Shown: positions 11,267 to 23,535 of the stretch, piece after piece | How the letters are laid out: every line of letters begins with the position of its first letter | How positions within the stretch are numbered: position 1 is the stretch's first letter | Assembly: GCA_903813345.2 (NCBI GenBank) | Contig: CAIIXF020000012.1 | Span: 20,784,184 to 20,848,183 of the forward strand | Source of the DNA: Owenia fusiformis | Taxonomy: Eukaryota; Annelida; Polychaeta; Sabellida; Oweniidae | Direction of reading: 5' to 3' | DNA length: 64,000 nt | Program-made: the position numbers and the translations under genes | Notes under the pieces: generated by a model | The model's database searches: none | Told to the model about the DNA's origin: nothing | The model's input: only the letters and a program-made list of their open reading frames with translations

Positions 11267-12140
11267 CATAAAAATAACACCATCTTCAATTTAATTGAGT
11301 ATATATGGCCATAGTTTGAAGGAATCTGAAAATAATTGCAAAATCATATTTAAGACAGACGAAGGACTGACAGACTGGCGGACGGAGGCCTTCACTATAT
11401 CCTCACTGAACTTTCTTCATTGGGAAAATAAAGACTGTAAACCTTATCAAATGGATTCTACCACCCCATTAATGTATACTTGGACATCAATCTTACTATT
11501 GTAACATGCATACAAGTGAAGATATCATATTTGTTACATCTCTGGCAGCCATTTTGAAAAAGGCATATTTTTTAATATAAAGAGGAAGTTCCTTATTTTC
11601 AAGACTCAAACCCATACTAAATTGATTCTTCACCCACAAAATGTATATTTAGGCACCAATCATATCATTATAGCATGCATAGAAGAAAATATATTGTCTC
11701 CGTTGTATTTTTGGTGGCCATTTTGAAAAATGTGAATATTTCCAATATAAAGCGCCATCTGGCGTGTGTCTTTGGATGAATTTGTTTCTATGGTCCTAAG
11801 GTACTATCATGTCAAAGGAAACGTTTGCATCATAGATTGAAGTCCAGACCCCCTAAAATGCAGTTAACCCATCTACTACTAGTTCATTTTTTATATGAAA
11901 GCTTTCTCTTATTTGCGTTTTTTTCGTTTGGTACGGTTTTGAGGTCATATAACCGGGATAAAACAATGATTATCGTTGACTGCGCACCCACAAAACATTT
12001 ACGTCGAGTGAACAGTGTTATTAAAAACAACAAGCTTTAGAATACAAAGCCCAGTGGTGTGATAATAAGCTGTACACTACCACTGCTGCATGTACATATT
12101 AGGACTCATAAAGAGTGGATAGGGAGGTTGTGTTTGTCAC

Positions 12141-12861
12141 TTTTAAAGGAGGAGGGAAATTAGCGCAACAGATTTTGGACAGTCATATGTTGGATTTTGT
12201 CCATTTTTCTGAGGATTTAAACAATTGCATATGTTAAGCCAATGCATTACCTCCAGGAAAATCACTTCTAGAGATGATAAGATAATTTCGACTTTGAGAC
12301 AGGGTAGATGCAAACAACCCACCAACATGATTTTTCTGAAATGTTTTCCTAATTTTCGACCCCTTCCATCCCTGCTTTTTTAATTTTTCTTGCATCAATA
12401 TGTTGCATTTTGACACATAGTTAACCACTTTAAAGGAATAAGTGATTCCTTCAGGGGTTTTAAAGATACCCATTATAGGTGACCAAACTTAGCTGAAAGC
12501 AATGATTTTTCCTATGGGAAAATAACATGGGAAATATTGTTTTCCACTTTATCTAAATGGAATTATTTATTCCTTTTAAAGGATGTGTGTCAAAACGCAA
12601 CATATTGATGCAAGAAAAATTAAAAAAGCAAGGATGGAAGGGGTTGAAAATCAGGAAAACATTTCAGAAAAAACATGTGGGTGGGTTGTTTGCATCTACC
12701 CTGTCTCAAAGTCGAAATTATTTTATCATCTTTAGAAGTGATTTTCCTGGAGGTAAAACATTCGCCTAACATATGCACCTGTTTAAATCCCCAGGAAATG
12801 GCCGAAGTCAAACATATGACTGTCCATAAAATCTGTTGCGCTAACTTCCCTCCTCTTTACA
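12141..12861. repeat. 0.7 kb imperfect palindrome
   Basis: The left arm (about 12141-12450) is the reverse complement of the right arm (about 12560-12861). Examples are AAAGGAGGAGGGAAATTAGC against GCTAACTTCCCTCCTCTTT and the paired AGGTAGATGCAAACAACCCA block. The central 100 bp is not paired. The mirrored arms create similar open frames on opposite strands that have no support as genes. Confidence 0.9.
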
Positions 12862-13732
12862 TTTCAAAATTGCAATTTTACATGTCATAATTTCTTGGTT
12901 TCATTCGTTTAGCCGATCAAAACATTGTAAAACAATAAATCGTCTGTTACGTATAATCAATTTTGTTCAGTTTTGATTAGTTGTCATAATGAAGTTACGT
13001 TCATCTGAATCCATGTTTCAAAACAAAAATCATATTTTCTTCACTTCAAAATACTTTAGTGAGATGAATGCTCGGAATTGTCGTTTGCAATAACTTATTG
13101 TCGTATTCGTTCTTTTATCTACTCGATAGAAGCATTTAGTCGTACATTTGATGCCAGGTCACCTTCTCGCGTACCTCTTGGGGAGCCCCACATTTGTGTC
13201 TGTACTCATGGAAGTAAATTCCCCGGTGTAGCCGAGAGCCACAAACTTTCAACAGGTTCGAAATGGCCAATTTCTCTCATATATACTCATATTTTATTAA
13301 TTATCACCTACAAAGTATTGCTAATAACTATATGTAATTTCAATAAGGAAACTTATCTGGCTACATGTAAATTCAATATCAACACTAGATGTTCGCTCAA
13401 CACGTCCTGGCTTACCTTGTGATGACAAACACTGGGTTTTCGCTATTTATAGTTTATCAACACCTGGACGCATGCGCATTTTATAGTTTATCAGGCACTT
13501 TAAAACAAGGACAATCATTAATCTTGAGCATTTGAATCTTGTAAACGGCCATACTTTTTGGTTCCCATGATTTGAAATCTTTGATCAATTCAATATCTAG
13601 AAAAAACAATATTAATTGACATTAGACAAAGTCTAACAAATCATGAACAAATCAAACTAAAATTCCTTATAAAACCGGAATCAAATGTTTTAAATGAAAT
13701 CCAAGTTAAACATGGGTATTGTCAAACTTATA
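12862..13732. other. No gene recognised; mixed-composition segment
   Basis: A 114-codon open frame (13078-13422, +) has no domain that I recognise. It overlaps the least AT-rich part of the segment (13150-13260). At 13442-13478 the minus strand shows CTATAAATAG preceded by TGCGCATGC, promoter-like in form, but no first exon follows. Confidence 0.4.
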
Positions 13733-14645
13733 GTCTGGGAGCAAAAGTCCAAATAAGAGGTTCCGTGTCCTTTTTAGAGGCGAGCTAAGCGACATACATT
13801 TTTATGAACTATACGTGATACTTACCAAGTAAAATGATGTTGGCAATTCTGGATCCGCGACGGCGTTGCTATGGTAACCAAGTGAATAAGCCACGCCCAC
13901 TTTTAGGGGCTATTTTCAGTGTTTGGCCCCTATCTCCTTCATTATTGCTCAGATTTCGATGAAATTCACACCAAATGGAAGGTAATAGATAATGCAATCA
14001 AAATATATTAAGTTGGCAATTCTGAATCCGCGGCAGCGTCACCATGGTAACAAAGTAAATATGCCACCCCCACTTTTAGGGGCTCTTTTCGGTGTTTGGC
14101 CCATATCTTCGTCATTGTTGCTCAGTTTTAAATGAAACTTGTACCAAATGAAAGGTTATAGATAAAGCAATCATATATTTTATAAAATATGCAATTAGGG
14201 TGATTTGCAACTTAATTATGACGTCATAACTGTTTGTTCTTGCATATTTTATCTTAATCATGATGTATAACTCTATGAAATTATTGTCTTTAAAATGGTC
14301 AGTAATGTTTTCAACTAGTTTATTTCTTTTAGTTGAGTTCATTCCATTCATACATTTATGGTCATAGAAAAATTGAATAAATGTAATGAAACATGTATTA
14401 TTCAAATAATTTTTATGTTCAATTCACACTGTTGCTATGGTAACATCATGTAGCAAAACTGTCCGCTGTAAACAATAATTCTTTAGAAAATGTTACATTT
14501 TGACCATTTCACTGACATGTATTCTTTTTAAAATTTGATGACAAAATAATCTAATAACTATAGAAAATTATTTAATTTGGATTGTGTTATATTATTATGT
14601 CATAAGGGCAATCATTAATCAGGGGTGCGGCCAGATTTCAGTCGG

Positions 14646-15944
14646 GGGGGGGGCGATCGTGGCATAAGCAACCCAAATATGTTTTCAAGATGAATTTTAC
14701 AGACGTCTCGCAAAAAGCTCGCGCACGCATTGTTACACATTTTGTGGCGTAATCCAGAGGATCCTCGCTTTTAACATGATAGAATGTGACGTTTTTGAGA
14801 AAAAATGTACACACATGAAAATTCTTTCGTCCTCCACATTTACCTCTATATCTCAAAACATTTTAGACGAATAACTCTGATATCATATATATATTGTTAA
14901 TGGGCTAGGAGCATCATAAAACACGAATCAATTGATATTTTAGGTGAAATAAATATACGTGTTGCTGTGCTTGAAAATAGGCGAATGGCGTAAATTAGCC
15001 CTATTTTAATGAATTTTGAAAACCTTTCGTCCTCCACTTTTCCACATACAACAGAAAACTTATACTTTTGTGAACAAAATCAACTATTTATTAATAAACT
15101 AGAGTTTAGGAGCAAAATAATCATGTATGATTTATTAAAAATTGATCTCGTATTTTTTGTTTAATGTACACCTGAAAAGTTGAAGGTACCAAAAAATGAG
15201 CAAAAAAGGTCGCTGTCAACAGATTCTATTTTTCAGACTCTATGACGTCACAATATGGGACGCTTACTAAAATTCATCCTTTGAAATAAAACTTCCATCT
15301 ACCTTTATCAAGACGAAAAATAAGTATCATAGTCATATATTGTTTGAGTTATGAGCGTTTAAAGACGAAAAATAATTCAAAATGTAACGTGTCAACATGG
15401 GATATTTGCCAGATGTTTTGGTAAAAAACTCTTTTTTAAAAACGAACGCGCAAAAAATGTGAACGGAGTGTAGTTGATCTAAAATCTTCATCGAAACAGC
15501 TTTAAAATGATATATAACTTTAATTAGAATATTATCTTATAATCCGGGGAATCAAAGTTACATTCACGCGATACCCTTAAAAAACAAATGCGCCACCTTT
15601 TTGCGATACGTCACAGAAGTTGATGCAACTTCCTTCAAAATTGAGCTAGAATTTTCAAGTCAAAAGCATTTTAACCCAATAATGACAACAGATTGAATGC
15701 ATTAGTATTTTTAAAATAATTTTTATGTTTTTCTAACCTGGGTAGCATAACTAAGAAACAATGAGTTTTGTTCTAGAGGCATCCCAAATACAGGACATAG
15801 ACACAAGTGCCCATGATAACATTTTGGGTTAAGAGGTTATGATTTCGTGGTTGTAAAACCTATTTATAATATCATAACTTTAACAAACTCGAATTTTACA
15901 CTGTCATTAACTTAAACTTGTCTGTTTGTTATAATTCAATACTA
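14646..15944. other. Interior of the 6.5 kb element, non-coding
   Basis: AT-rich sequence with a duplicated phrase CTTTCGTCCTCCAC(A/T)TTT (near 14825 and 15023). A stretch near 15610-15670 (GATGCAACTTCCTTCAAAATTGAGCTAGAA) recurs in other TIR elements (19210-19250, 20910-20950, 22090-22130). No gene is seen. Confidence 0.5.
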
Positions 15945-17080
15945 AATAGGCCCCAGTGACATTCAAAAGCACGGCAGTGGCCCTATATGATCCGAAAAGC
16001 ATTCCAGTGCCCCAAAGTTGTCCTCAAAAGCATTCTAGTTGTCCCCAGTGGCCCCAAAAAACAAATTATTGCTGGTATGAGGCCTTCAAAAGTAGTATCC
16101 TAGTACCCCTCTGCGACCCATGACATCAACCCAGTGGCCCCCTGTGGCCCCAAAACGTTGCCCCGAAAAGCATCTCAGTGGCCCCAAGTGGCCTCTTAAA
16201 GCACTCAAATGGCCCCAAACTCATTCTAGAGGCCCCAAAAACTTCCCAGTTGCCCCCCAGTGACCCCAAAATGCATACTAGTGTCACCCAGTGGCCCAAA
16301 AAAGCATCCAAGTGGCCCCATTATGCCCCCTAAAAGCATCCTAGTGGCCCCTGAAAGCATCCTAGTGGCCCCATGAAAGCATCCAATTGACCCCTGTGGC
16401 CCCTAAAAGCATCTCAGTGGCCTCTAAAAGCCCCCTGTAGACCTCAAAATCATTCTAGTTGCCCCCGGTGGCCCAAAAAGCTTCCCATTTGCCACCCAAG
16501 TGGCCCCCAAAAAGCATACTAGTGACACCCAGTGGCCCAAAAAGCATCAAATGTGGCCCCGTTATGCCCCCTAAAAGCATCCTGGTGGCCCCCAAAAGCA
16601 TCCTATTGGCCCCCTGTGACCCCAAAAAGTATCTCAGTGGGCCCAGGTGGCCTCTAAAAGCACTCCAATGGGCCCCTGTGGACCCCAAAATCACTTTAGT
16701 GGCCCCCAAAAAGCATACCTGTGACACCCAGTGGCCCAAAATGCATTCAAGGGCCCAATTATGCCCCCTAAAAGCATCTAAGTGGCCCTTGAAAGCATCC
16801 TATTGGCCCCCAGTGGCCCCCAAAACCATCTTAGTGGCCCCCCGAGGCCGCCAGAAGTATGCAAATAGCTCCTCATGGCCATCAAAAGCACCCTGGTGGC
16901 CCCCTGTGACCCCTAAAAGCATCCCGGTGGCCCCCAAGCCCCAAACGTATTCCAGTGGAGCCCCGTGGACCCCAAATGCATCTTAGTAGACCCATGTGGT
17001 CCAAAAAGAAATTTAAGTGGCCCAGATGGCATCCAAAACATGCAAGTGGCCCTCAATAGCATGGTAGTGGCCCCCTTTGC
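15945..17080. repeat. GC-rich minisatellite, GTGGCCCC / AAAAGCATCC units
   Basis: Irregular repeats of roughly 20-45 bp built from GTGGCCCC, CCCAAAAAGCATCC and TAGTGACACCCAGTGGCCC fill 1.1 kb. The block contrasts sharply with the AT-rich flanks. The open frames across it on both strands consist only of the repeated words and are not credible genes. It ends exactly where a LINE fragment begins. Confidence 0.9.
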
Positions 17081-17896
17081 CTATGGACTGATGATGGAAT
17101 AACATTTGAATCTCTTCATATATCATTTATGAAATCGATACTCGGTGTTAACAGAAAGGCCAGTAATGACGCTACACGAGGCGATTTAGGTAGGTTTCCA
17201 CTATTTATTTCTTTGTTTTATCAACAAATGAAATATCTTAATCATATTAACAATAAAGGAACCGACTCGCTTCTACGTGAAGCCCTTGAGGTAAATAAAC
17301 AACTGACAGATATGAATAAACAATCATGGCTCACGCACGTCAATGATGTACTTAAATATATTTACAATGGTACTTCACCAAACTATTTAAACTTAAAACC
17401 AAGAGAAATTAAGAAATTACTGGAAAATAGATACATACAATTTTGGGAAACTAAAATAAAATCAAATAATGGTAAATTGAGGTTTTATAAGATAATAAAA
17501 GCAAAATGGAACAAGGAACCCTACTTGGATTTAATCAAAAATGAAATAGACAGAAATAACTTGACAAAGCTAAGAATTAGCGCACATAAATTAGAAATCG
17601 AAACAGGTCGTTACACAAAACCAATTACCCCTATTGAAGAAAGAAAATGTTTAATGTGTAACAAGAAAACCGGTTCAGAATGTCATTACATATTAGAATG
17701 CAATAAGTTAAAAGATGTTCGGTCAAGTTACATGGATAAAATAAAAAAACACTGTCAAAATTTAGAAAACATGAATAACGTGGAACATAAATTAATGTTT
17801 CTATTTAATTCAGAGGGAATAATATTAAATATACTAGCAAAATATATATCTAATATTTTTATCGAGAGAGAAAAAAACACGAAATGCATCCAATAA
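17079..17896 (+). pseudogene. Non-LTR retrotransposon, C-terminal part of the RT polyprotein
   Basis: An open frame of about 270 codons (first ATG at 17129, open from the minisatellite border) ends at a stop at 17894-17896. The sequence matches the region after the reverse transcriptase catalytic core in LINE-type elements. It has a helical linker, then LRISAHKLEIETGRY, then the zinc-binding end CLMCNKKTGSECHYILEC (CX2CX8HX4C). The YXDD-containing catalytic part and the endonuclease are missing on the 5' side, as expected for a 5'-truncated LINE copy. The frame is intact, so this copy is fairly young or the fragment was captured recently. Family assignment within LINEs is not possible by eye. 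It is not a host gene. Confidence 0.85.
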
Positions 17897-19305
17897 AATC
17901 TTGCAATGATCAAGCACCCTTTGATTAGTTAATATACTATATAGATAATGAGTTAAGCCTTTTCATTTTTTTTCTGTTTAAGCTGTACACTTTGCCCAAA
18001 TGTGGGATACAAGTATAATAAAGCTCATAATAATAATAATAATATATCAATTTGAGGGACATTGGGCCCTTTCCTGTGAAAAAATTCAAAAGATGTCTGC
18101 AAAAAACAAAATGACCTTGAACTTTGGAGAAATCTACTATTCTAGTATCTTCTTTTCTAAGAAATATAAAGTACTAATGATACAGTGCTGACATCTTCCA
18201 ATATACTCAAAAAACGTGCCATATTCGGGACATAGACACTAATGGGTTAAAGCTCTTCTTCTATCTAATGGTTCTATCTTATTCTTTATGGGAGGGGGTT
18301 ATGTTAATCCAATATGATGTTGCTATGGTAACCAGGTGAGTATGCCAGGTGAATCAGAAAATGCATGGATAATGTAGATTAAAGGCAGAATCTGATATAT
18401 AGGGGGTGACAAAATTACAAGCAACATGTATAATTGACCTACCAATCTATTCCTTACAATATCAAATACAATATCTCCCAAAAGATTCACAGTATGTTAT
18501 AAATTGGTGAAGTTATTAATGTTTCAAAGTGCAAAAATGAGTGAAAAATGTTTAAATTCTCCCAAATAATAAGAATGGTAACCATTCTTATAGAAAAAGA
18601 ATACATTATTGTAAAAATCTTTAGTTTTCCTTGAATAAAGTATGCACTTCTGTGATTTTTAGAAAATAGACATGACAAGGAATGACATGAGCCAAAAATA
18701 TTCTAAAATTGAAACAATTTTTTGTTTTGCCTGCTCGCTATCTCTGATTCTCTCTTTAACTAACTGGCATACTCGTTATGGTATCATAGCTGCTTTTGTG
18801 ATTATTTTCTTGAAATTAGGTAGAATTGCTCAAAATGATTCCAAAATGGTACCTTGTCCTTTGACATTCACCATAAAATTAGGTCAAAGCTGAAAACTAT
18901 GATTGATTCTCATTCCATTTCTTTACAAGTATGAATATCTTAGCGCAAATGCCAAAGGGAAAGAACCAGACACTGTAAAGAAACCCAGCAAGAAAAGCAA
19001 ACTTTAGCTTCCATTTGATGAAAATTTCATATACACCAGAGCTATCATGATGACACAGATAGAAGCAAAACTTAGGAAAAGTCGTGAAAAATGGGGACGG
19101 CATATTCACCTGGTTACCATAGCTAACATAGGCATAGCCATGGGGTGTAATGAGTGCACCCCCTGTAACCAATAAAAATAGAACCATTAGATAGAAGAAG
19201 GGTTTTAAAATGCATTTGACTCGAAGCTTCTAGCTCAGTTTTGAAGGAAGTTGCATTAATTTTTGTAAAATTAAACAAAATCTTTAAAGAAAATTGTGTC
19301 GAACC
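17897..19305. repeat. Interior with a nested inverted repeat
   Basis: About 18250-18370 (TTCTTCTATCTAATGGTTCT, GTTGCTATGGTAACCAGGTGA) is the reverse complement of about 19085-19205. This makes a foldback of about 1 kb inside the larger element. Between the arms are only short open frames. The inner unit probably inserted separately. Confidence 0.7.
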
Positions 19306-20455
19306 CCCCCCCCCCCCCGACTGAGAGCTTGCTGCGACCCTGATTAACAATTGCCCTTATGACATCATGATATAACACAATCCAAATTAAACAATTTTCT
19401 ATAGTTATTAGGTTATTTTCTGTCACCAAATTTTAAAAAGAATACATGCCAGTCAAATGGTCAAATTGTAACATTTCCTAAAGAATTCTCTTGTTTACAG
19501 CGGATCATTTTGCTACTTGCTGTTACCATAGCAACAGCGTCAATTGGACACTTTCATTACATTTATTCAATGTTTTATGACCATACATGTATGAATGTAA
19601 TAAACTAATAAACTCAACTAAAAGAAATCAACTAATTAACTAGCTAAAAGCATTACTGACCATTTCAAACATAATAATTTCGCAGATTTATACATCATGA
19701 TTAAAATAAAATACACAAAAACAAACAGTTATGACGTCATAATTAAGATGCAAATCACCCTATTTGCATATTTTATGAACTGTATGATTGCTTCATCTAT
19801 TACCTTTCATTTGGTGCAAATTTCATCGAAACCTGAGAAATAATGACGAAGATATGGGCCAAACACTGAAAAGAGCCCCTAAAAGTTTGTGTGGCATATT
19901 TACTTTGTTACCATAGTAACGCTGCCGCGGATTCAGAATTGCCAACTTAATATATTTTGAGTGCATTATCTATTACCTTCCATTTGGTGTGAATTTCATC
20001 GAAATCTGAGCAATAATGAAGGGGATAAGGGCCAAACACTGATAAGAGCCCCTAAAAGTGGGCGTGGCATATTTACTTGGTTACCATAGCAACGCCGTCG
20101 CGGATTCAGAATTGCCAACATCATTTTTCTTGGTAAGTATCACATATAGTTCATAAAAATATATATCGCTTAGCTCGCCTCTAAAAAGGACACGGAATTA
20201 CCTTTCAGTGCTCCCATACTATTATCCCCGATTTAACAATGATGCAAAAAGCCATTCTTTGATCATTAGTTTAATCACAAGTTCAGGTTAAGTCGATTAT
20301 AAAATTAAAACTCTTAAAGAATAATCCCTTGTCATTGAAAATGATACCGGGACCCTCATACTTCTCTCGGGATACTTCTCTTTAAACCAGACTCGATATT
20401 TGGAATACACTCTCTGTATAAAACACATTATTTAAACCCTCAAAATGAATATACT

Positions 20456-20614
20456 CAGGCCCGTAGCCCGTAGCCCGTGGCCAAAAAAATCTTTCAAATC
20501 ATGCAGTTTTCACCATTCTGAGCACTTTTTAAGTTATTCTGGCTAATTTTGGACCAAAATTGTCACAAGTGAACAAAAAGTGAATCCCCTTGGCAAATCC
20601 TGGCTACAGGCCTG
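20456..20614. mobile_element. Short TIR element, CAGGCCCGTAGCC family, copy 3
   Basis: The left end CAGGCCCGTAGCC and right end GGCTACAGGCCTG are inverted repeats. The flanks ATACT (20451-20455 and 20615-20619) are a 5-bp target duplication. It lacks the long G/C runs of copies 1 and 2. It has no coding frame. Confidence 0.8.
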
Positions 20615-20787
20615 ATACTCTTTGGTGTAAAATAAAAGTAAATTAAACCCTGATTCAATCCATTCCTAGCAGAACACCAAACGCTGAAAAGGACACATCG
20701 TGAAAGGAAACAAAAATATTATTTTCAAAGTGCCGAAACAATCATGTCTTATTGTATTTTATAGCTATATCAATTGAATACATGTTA

Positions 20788-22254
20788 CAGGGACGTAGCC
20801 AGCTTTCAGTCAGGGTGGTGCGATCGTAAAAAAAAATCGGTTTTCAGTCGGGGGGATGCGATTGTGGCATAAACAAGACAAAAATTAAGATTTATCTTGA
20901 TTTTACAAAAATTGATGCAAATTCCATCGAAATTGAACTAGAAGTTTCAAATGAAAGCCATTCAAAGCTCCTTTCTTCTTCCTTCTTTATTGGTTAAAGG
21001 TGCTACAAATAGTGCAGGGGGGCCATTCAACGATCATCGACAAGTGTCAAAATATATTTAGGTTTGGATATTTCATCAAGACTAACATATATTTTCATTA
21101 TCTACAAAGAAACCCTCTGGATGAACATTATTTCAGCTGATATTCCTCTTGAAACATGGTGGATCTTAAAAATCTATAAGTGGGACTCCCTTTATAGAAG
21201 CTTTGAATTGAATTTACTCTTCTTAATGCTGAAATTGATAGTTTATACATACATTTTATGAAAATAGGTATGTCAAAGAAGGTATTAAGCCAAATATTCA
21301 CCTGATAGCTCAGAAAAAATAAAAAATTTCGAATTTTCTCTCTACAGTCCTTATTGCCTCTTTAAGCGGGGGGGGGGGGGGGGGGGGGGCTGCGATCATT
21401 CACCAATCGCACCCCCCCTGGTTACGCCTATGTATTAAAACAAACTTTACACAATATCAATATTTAAAACTGTATCTTGTAAGTGGCTTATTAAGCATCA
21501 GATCCATCATAATATAACCATGACATCTCGTTTCTTCTCAGCCCTGAGATGCCATGATATAATGAGCTTGATTTGGCGATCCAAGAGAGCCCAAAATTGA
21601 GAAGTTTTGATATCTTTCATCCCAGCTCATATTTCAGGTGAAACAGAGAGATGCTATGTATCAGAATGCATCAGATCAATCACTAAGAACCCCTCTTATC
21701 TGCCATCTGCGTTTGGAAGGATAAAGACAAAGGGGACGCGGCTACATGTATATCGCGATATACGTAAAATCTTTATGTCTTTTCCCTTCACCAGGGCCTA
21801 CACCAATATTCTTAACACCACTTATTAAAGGATGCATGCATCAAGGGGTAGACATCGTTCAAAAGACATAAACATGACCGGGTCGGGCAGGGGAAGGTTT
21901 GCATACGATGCAATTTGTACATGCAAGCTCATTTTCACACATAAATTAATAAAGTCGATTCCTTGGGAATACGTTATTGAGTTTATAAGCGTAACAAGGG
22001 GGAGCGGTGGGTTCGCACCCCCTCCTACAACCAATAAAACACAACCATAAGGTAGAGGAAGAAAAGAGCATTAAAATGATTTTTGTTTGAAGCTTCTAGC
22101 TCAGGTTTGAAGGAAGTTGCATCATTTTTGTAAAAATTCAAAACAAATATTTTTTGCCTTATTTATGTCACGACGATGTCTCTGACTGAAAACCTAAAAT
22201 ATTTTGGTGATTGCATTACCCCCCCCCCCCAACTGAAAGCTGGCTACGACCCTG
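20788..22254. mobile_element. TIR element, CAGGG(A/T)CGTAGCCAGC ends, with an inner end-like site
   Basis: The outer ends CAGGGACGTAGCCAGCTTTC and GAAAGCTGGCTACGACCCTG mirror each other. An inner site near 21405-21430 (CACCCCCCCTGGTTACGCC) also looks like an end of this family, next to a run of about 24 Gs (21367-21390). So two units may be joined or nested. The phrase GCTTCTAGCTCAG.TTTGAAGGAAGTTGCAT links it to the arms of the 6.5 kb element. A repeat shared with 6202 and 36283 lies at 21497-21680. Non-coding. Confidence 0.65.
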
Positions 22255-22639
22255 GGGTTTTATCGAAAACTATATCGTCAACATTTTATCATTATGCGGG
22301 AATTCCAATATGAAATCTTAAATTATAAATATGTTGCATTTATTGATATTTGATATGAATACTTCCATACAACCATCAATATCCATTCTTTTGAAATAAG
22401 ATGTTACAACAAAGGGAATATTGAAAACTACAGTGGTATTAGAGCATCTTTCTGACTGCTAATTATGTGTATCATTTCTACTCGCATCTAGTCTATTGTG
22501 TGATGTCTGTACTGTTCAAAAAGAACACTGGAGCGGGTTAGTTACAGATATAGATGTGTCCTGTCTTCTTCTTTGTGACAACTGCTTGCAGCTTTTGGGA
22601 ATGCACGCTCTTAGTAAGTGTGATACTGTGTCCTACCCA

Positions 22640-23340
22640 TTTGGCACAGGGGAGAATTAAAGCTCTGAATGCAATGGCTTCCCTAATTTGCATAATCACA
22701 ATGGTTATTGATTTAATCCTTTTTATTATCATTTTATCTTATTCGTTGACCTGGGTTTAGACACCAGATTTGTTATGCTACTTTGCTTAGTCTCAGACAA
22801 TTTGAAGGTAATCAATAATTTGATTATGGCCAGGCCAGCTTAATTTGTCACAATCATAATTGCTTTAGATTTTCTTTATTATTCTATATTAATATTTGAC
22901 AGTAAAACTGGGTTTAGACACCAGCATTGTGAGTTTTGTGTGCTTGGTTTTCGAAATATTAAGAATAATCAATAATTCGATAATGGCCGCCCTAATTTGC
23001 ATAATCATAATCAATATCTTTTTCTGATAAGGCCCAATTTATCGTATTCTTTGACCCTGAAAACCTGGGTTTAAGGACCAATATTTTGATGCTACTATAC
23101 TTCGTCTTCGAAATATTGAAGGTGATCACTTGTTCAATAATGGCTGCCTTTACCCAACAAAATAATATGATAATTGTTCTAATCTTGATTATTGTAATTT
23201 CATCTTATTCCCTGACTCTGAAAACCTGGGTTTAGGTACCAATATTGTGATGTTTCTGAACTTAGTTTTCAAAATATTGAAGAAACTCTCGTTTTAGATA
23301 ATGGCTACCTTCATTTGCATATATAACTTTTCCCCAAAGT
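22640..23340. repeat. Diverged tandem array, unit about 157 bp, four copies
   Basis: The phrase (A/C)CTGGGTTTA recurs at 22751, 22908, 23065 and 23226, spacing 157, 157 and 161 bp. Each unit has TTCGAAATATTGAAGG(T/A)-like and AATGGC(C/T)(G/A)CC phrases. No frame is conserved, so this is non-coding. Confidence 0.85.
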
Positions 23341-23535
23341 TTCATTTTGTCCAACCCAGCTAAATTCCTTCATAAAACCCTTATGATAGTGATTGCATGA
23401 TAAAACATCGTACTTTTACACATTTCTACGTTCAGAAAATGACAAATGGACTACATAGGATAATTCTGAGTTCGAATGTTTTGTTGATACATACTAAAGT
23501 ATTGACCACGTTTGCCACGCTCAGACAGGCGTGTA

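Larger units (their letters stand above)
8521..11882. mobile_element. 3.4 kb foldback element with long inverted ends
   Basis: The left end (TAGTAGATGGGTTAACT...) and the right end (...AGTTAACCCATCTACTA) are reverse complements, and similarity continues inward for some 400-500 bp. Both arms carry the AAAGACACA.GC.AGATGGCGC phrase and CAAAATGGC(C/T)(G/A)CC. The left part repeats a unit of about 171 bp: the phrase TTTCAAAATGGC or close variants start at 8665, 8836, 9014, 9276 and 9442. The one long interval is explained by an 82-bp insertion with its 9-bp duplication. No transposase frame is visible, so the element is non-autonomous. Confidence 0.8.
13733..20219. mobile_element. 6.5 kb element with about 0.9 kb terminal inverted repeats
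   Basis: The left end GTCTGGGAGCA (13733) mirrors TGCTCCCATAC (20219), with TA on both outer sides. The arms run to about 14645 and from about 19306. They contain TTCCGTGTCCTTTTTAGAGG, two CGC(G/A)GCGTTGC-type blocks with GTTACCATAGCAAC, and a G-run (TCAGTCGGGGGGG) close to the inner border. The two arms are clearly similar but not identical, so the element is not recent. The interior holds a minisatellite, a LINE fragment and a second inverted pair (18250-18370 with 19085-19205). No transposase was recognised, so it looks like a non-autonomous carrier or a composite of nested insertions. Confidence 0.8.

Noticed and set aside
12143-12890. Similar proteins on opposite strands suggesting a gene pair
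   Set aside because: The DNA is a palindrome, so each arm yields the same frame on the opposite strand.
13410-13480. Promoter plus first-exon donor on the minus strand (TGCGCATGC, CTATAAATAG, then a GTAAGC)
   Set aside because: The donor lies only about 26 bases past the TATA-like box, about where transcription would start, leaving no room for an exon.
16126-16986. Long open frames on both strands across the GTGGCCCC region
   Set aside because: They are translations of a minisatellite in several frames, the peptides repeat the same words, and there is no start context or domain.
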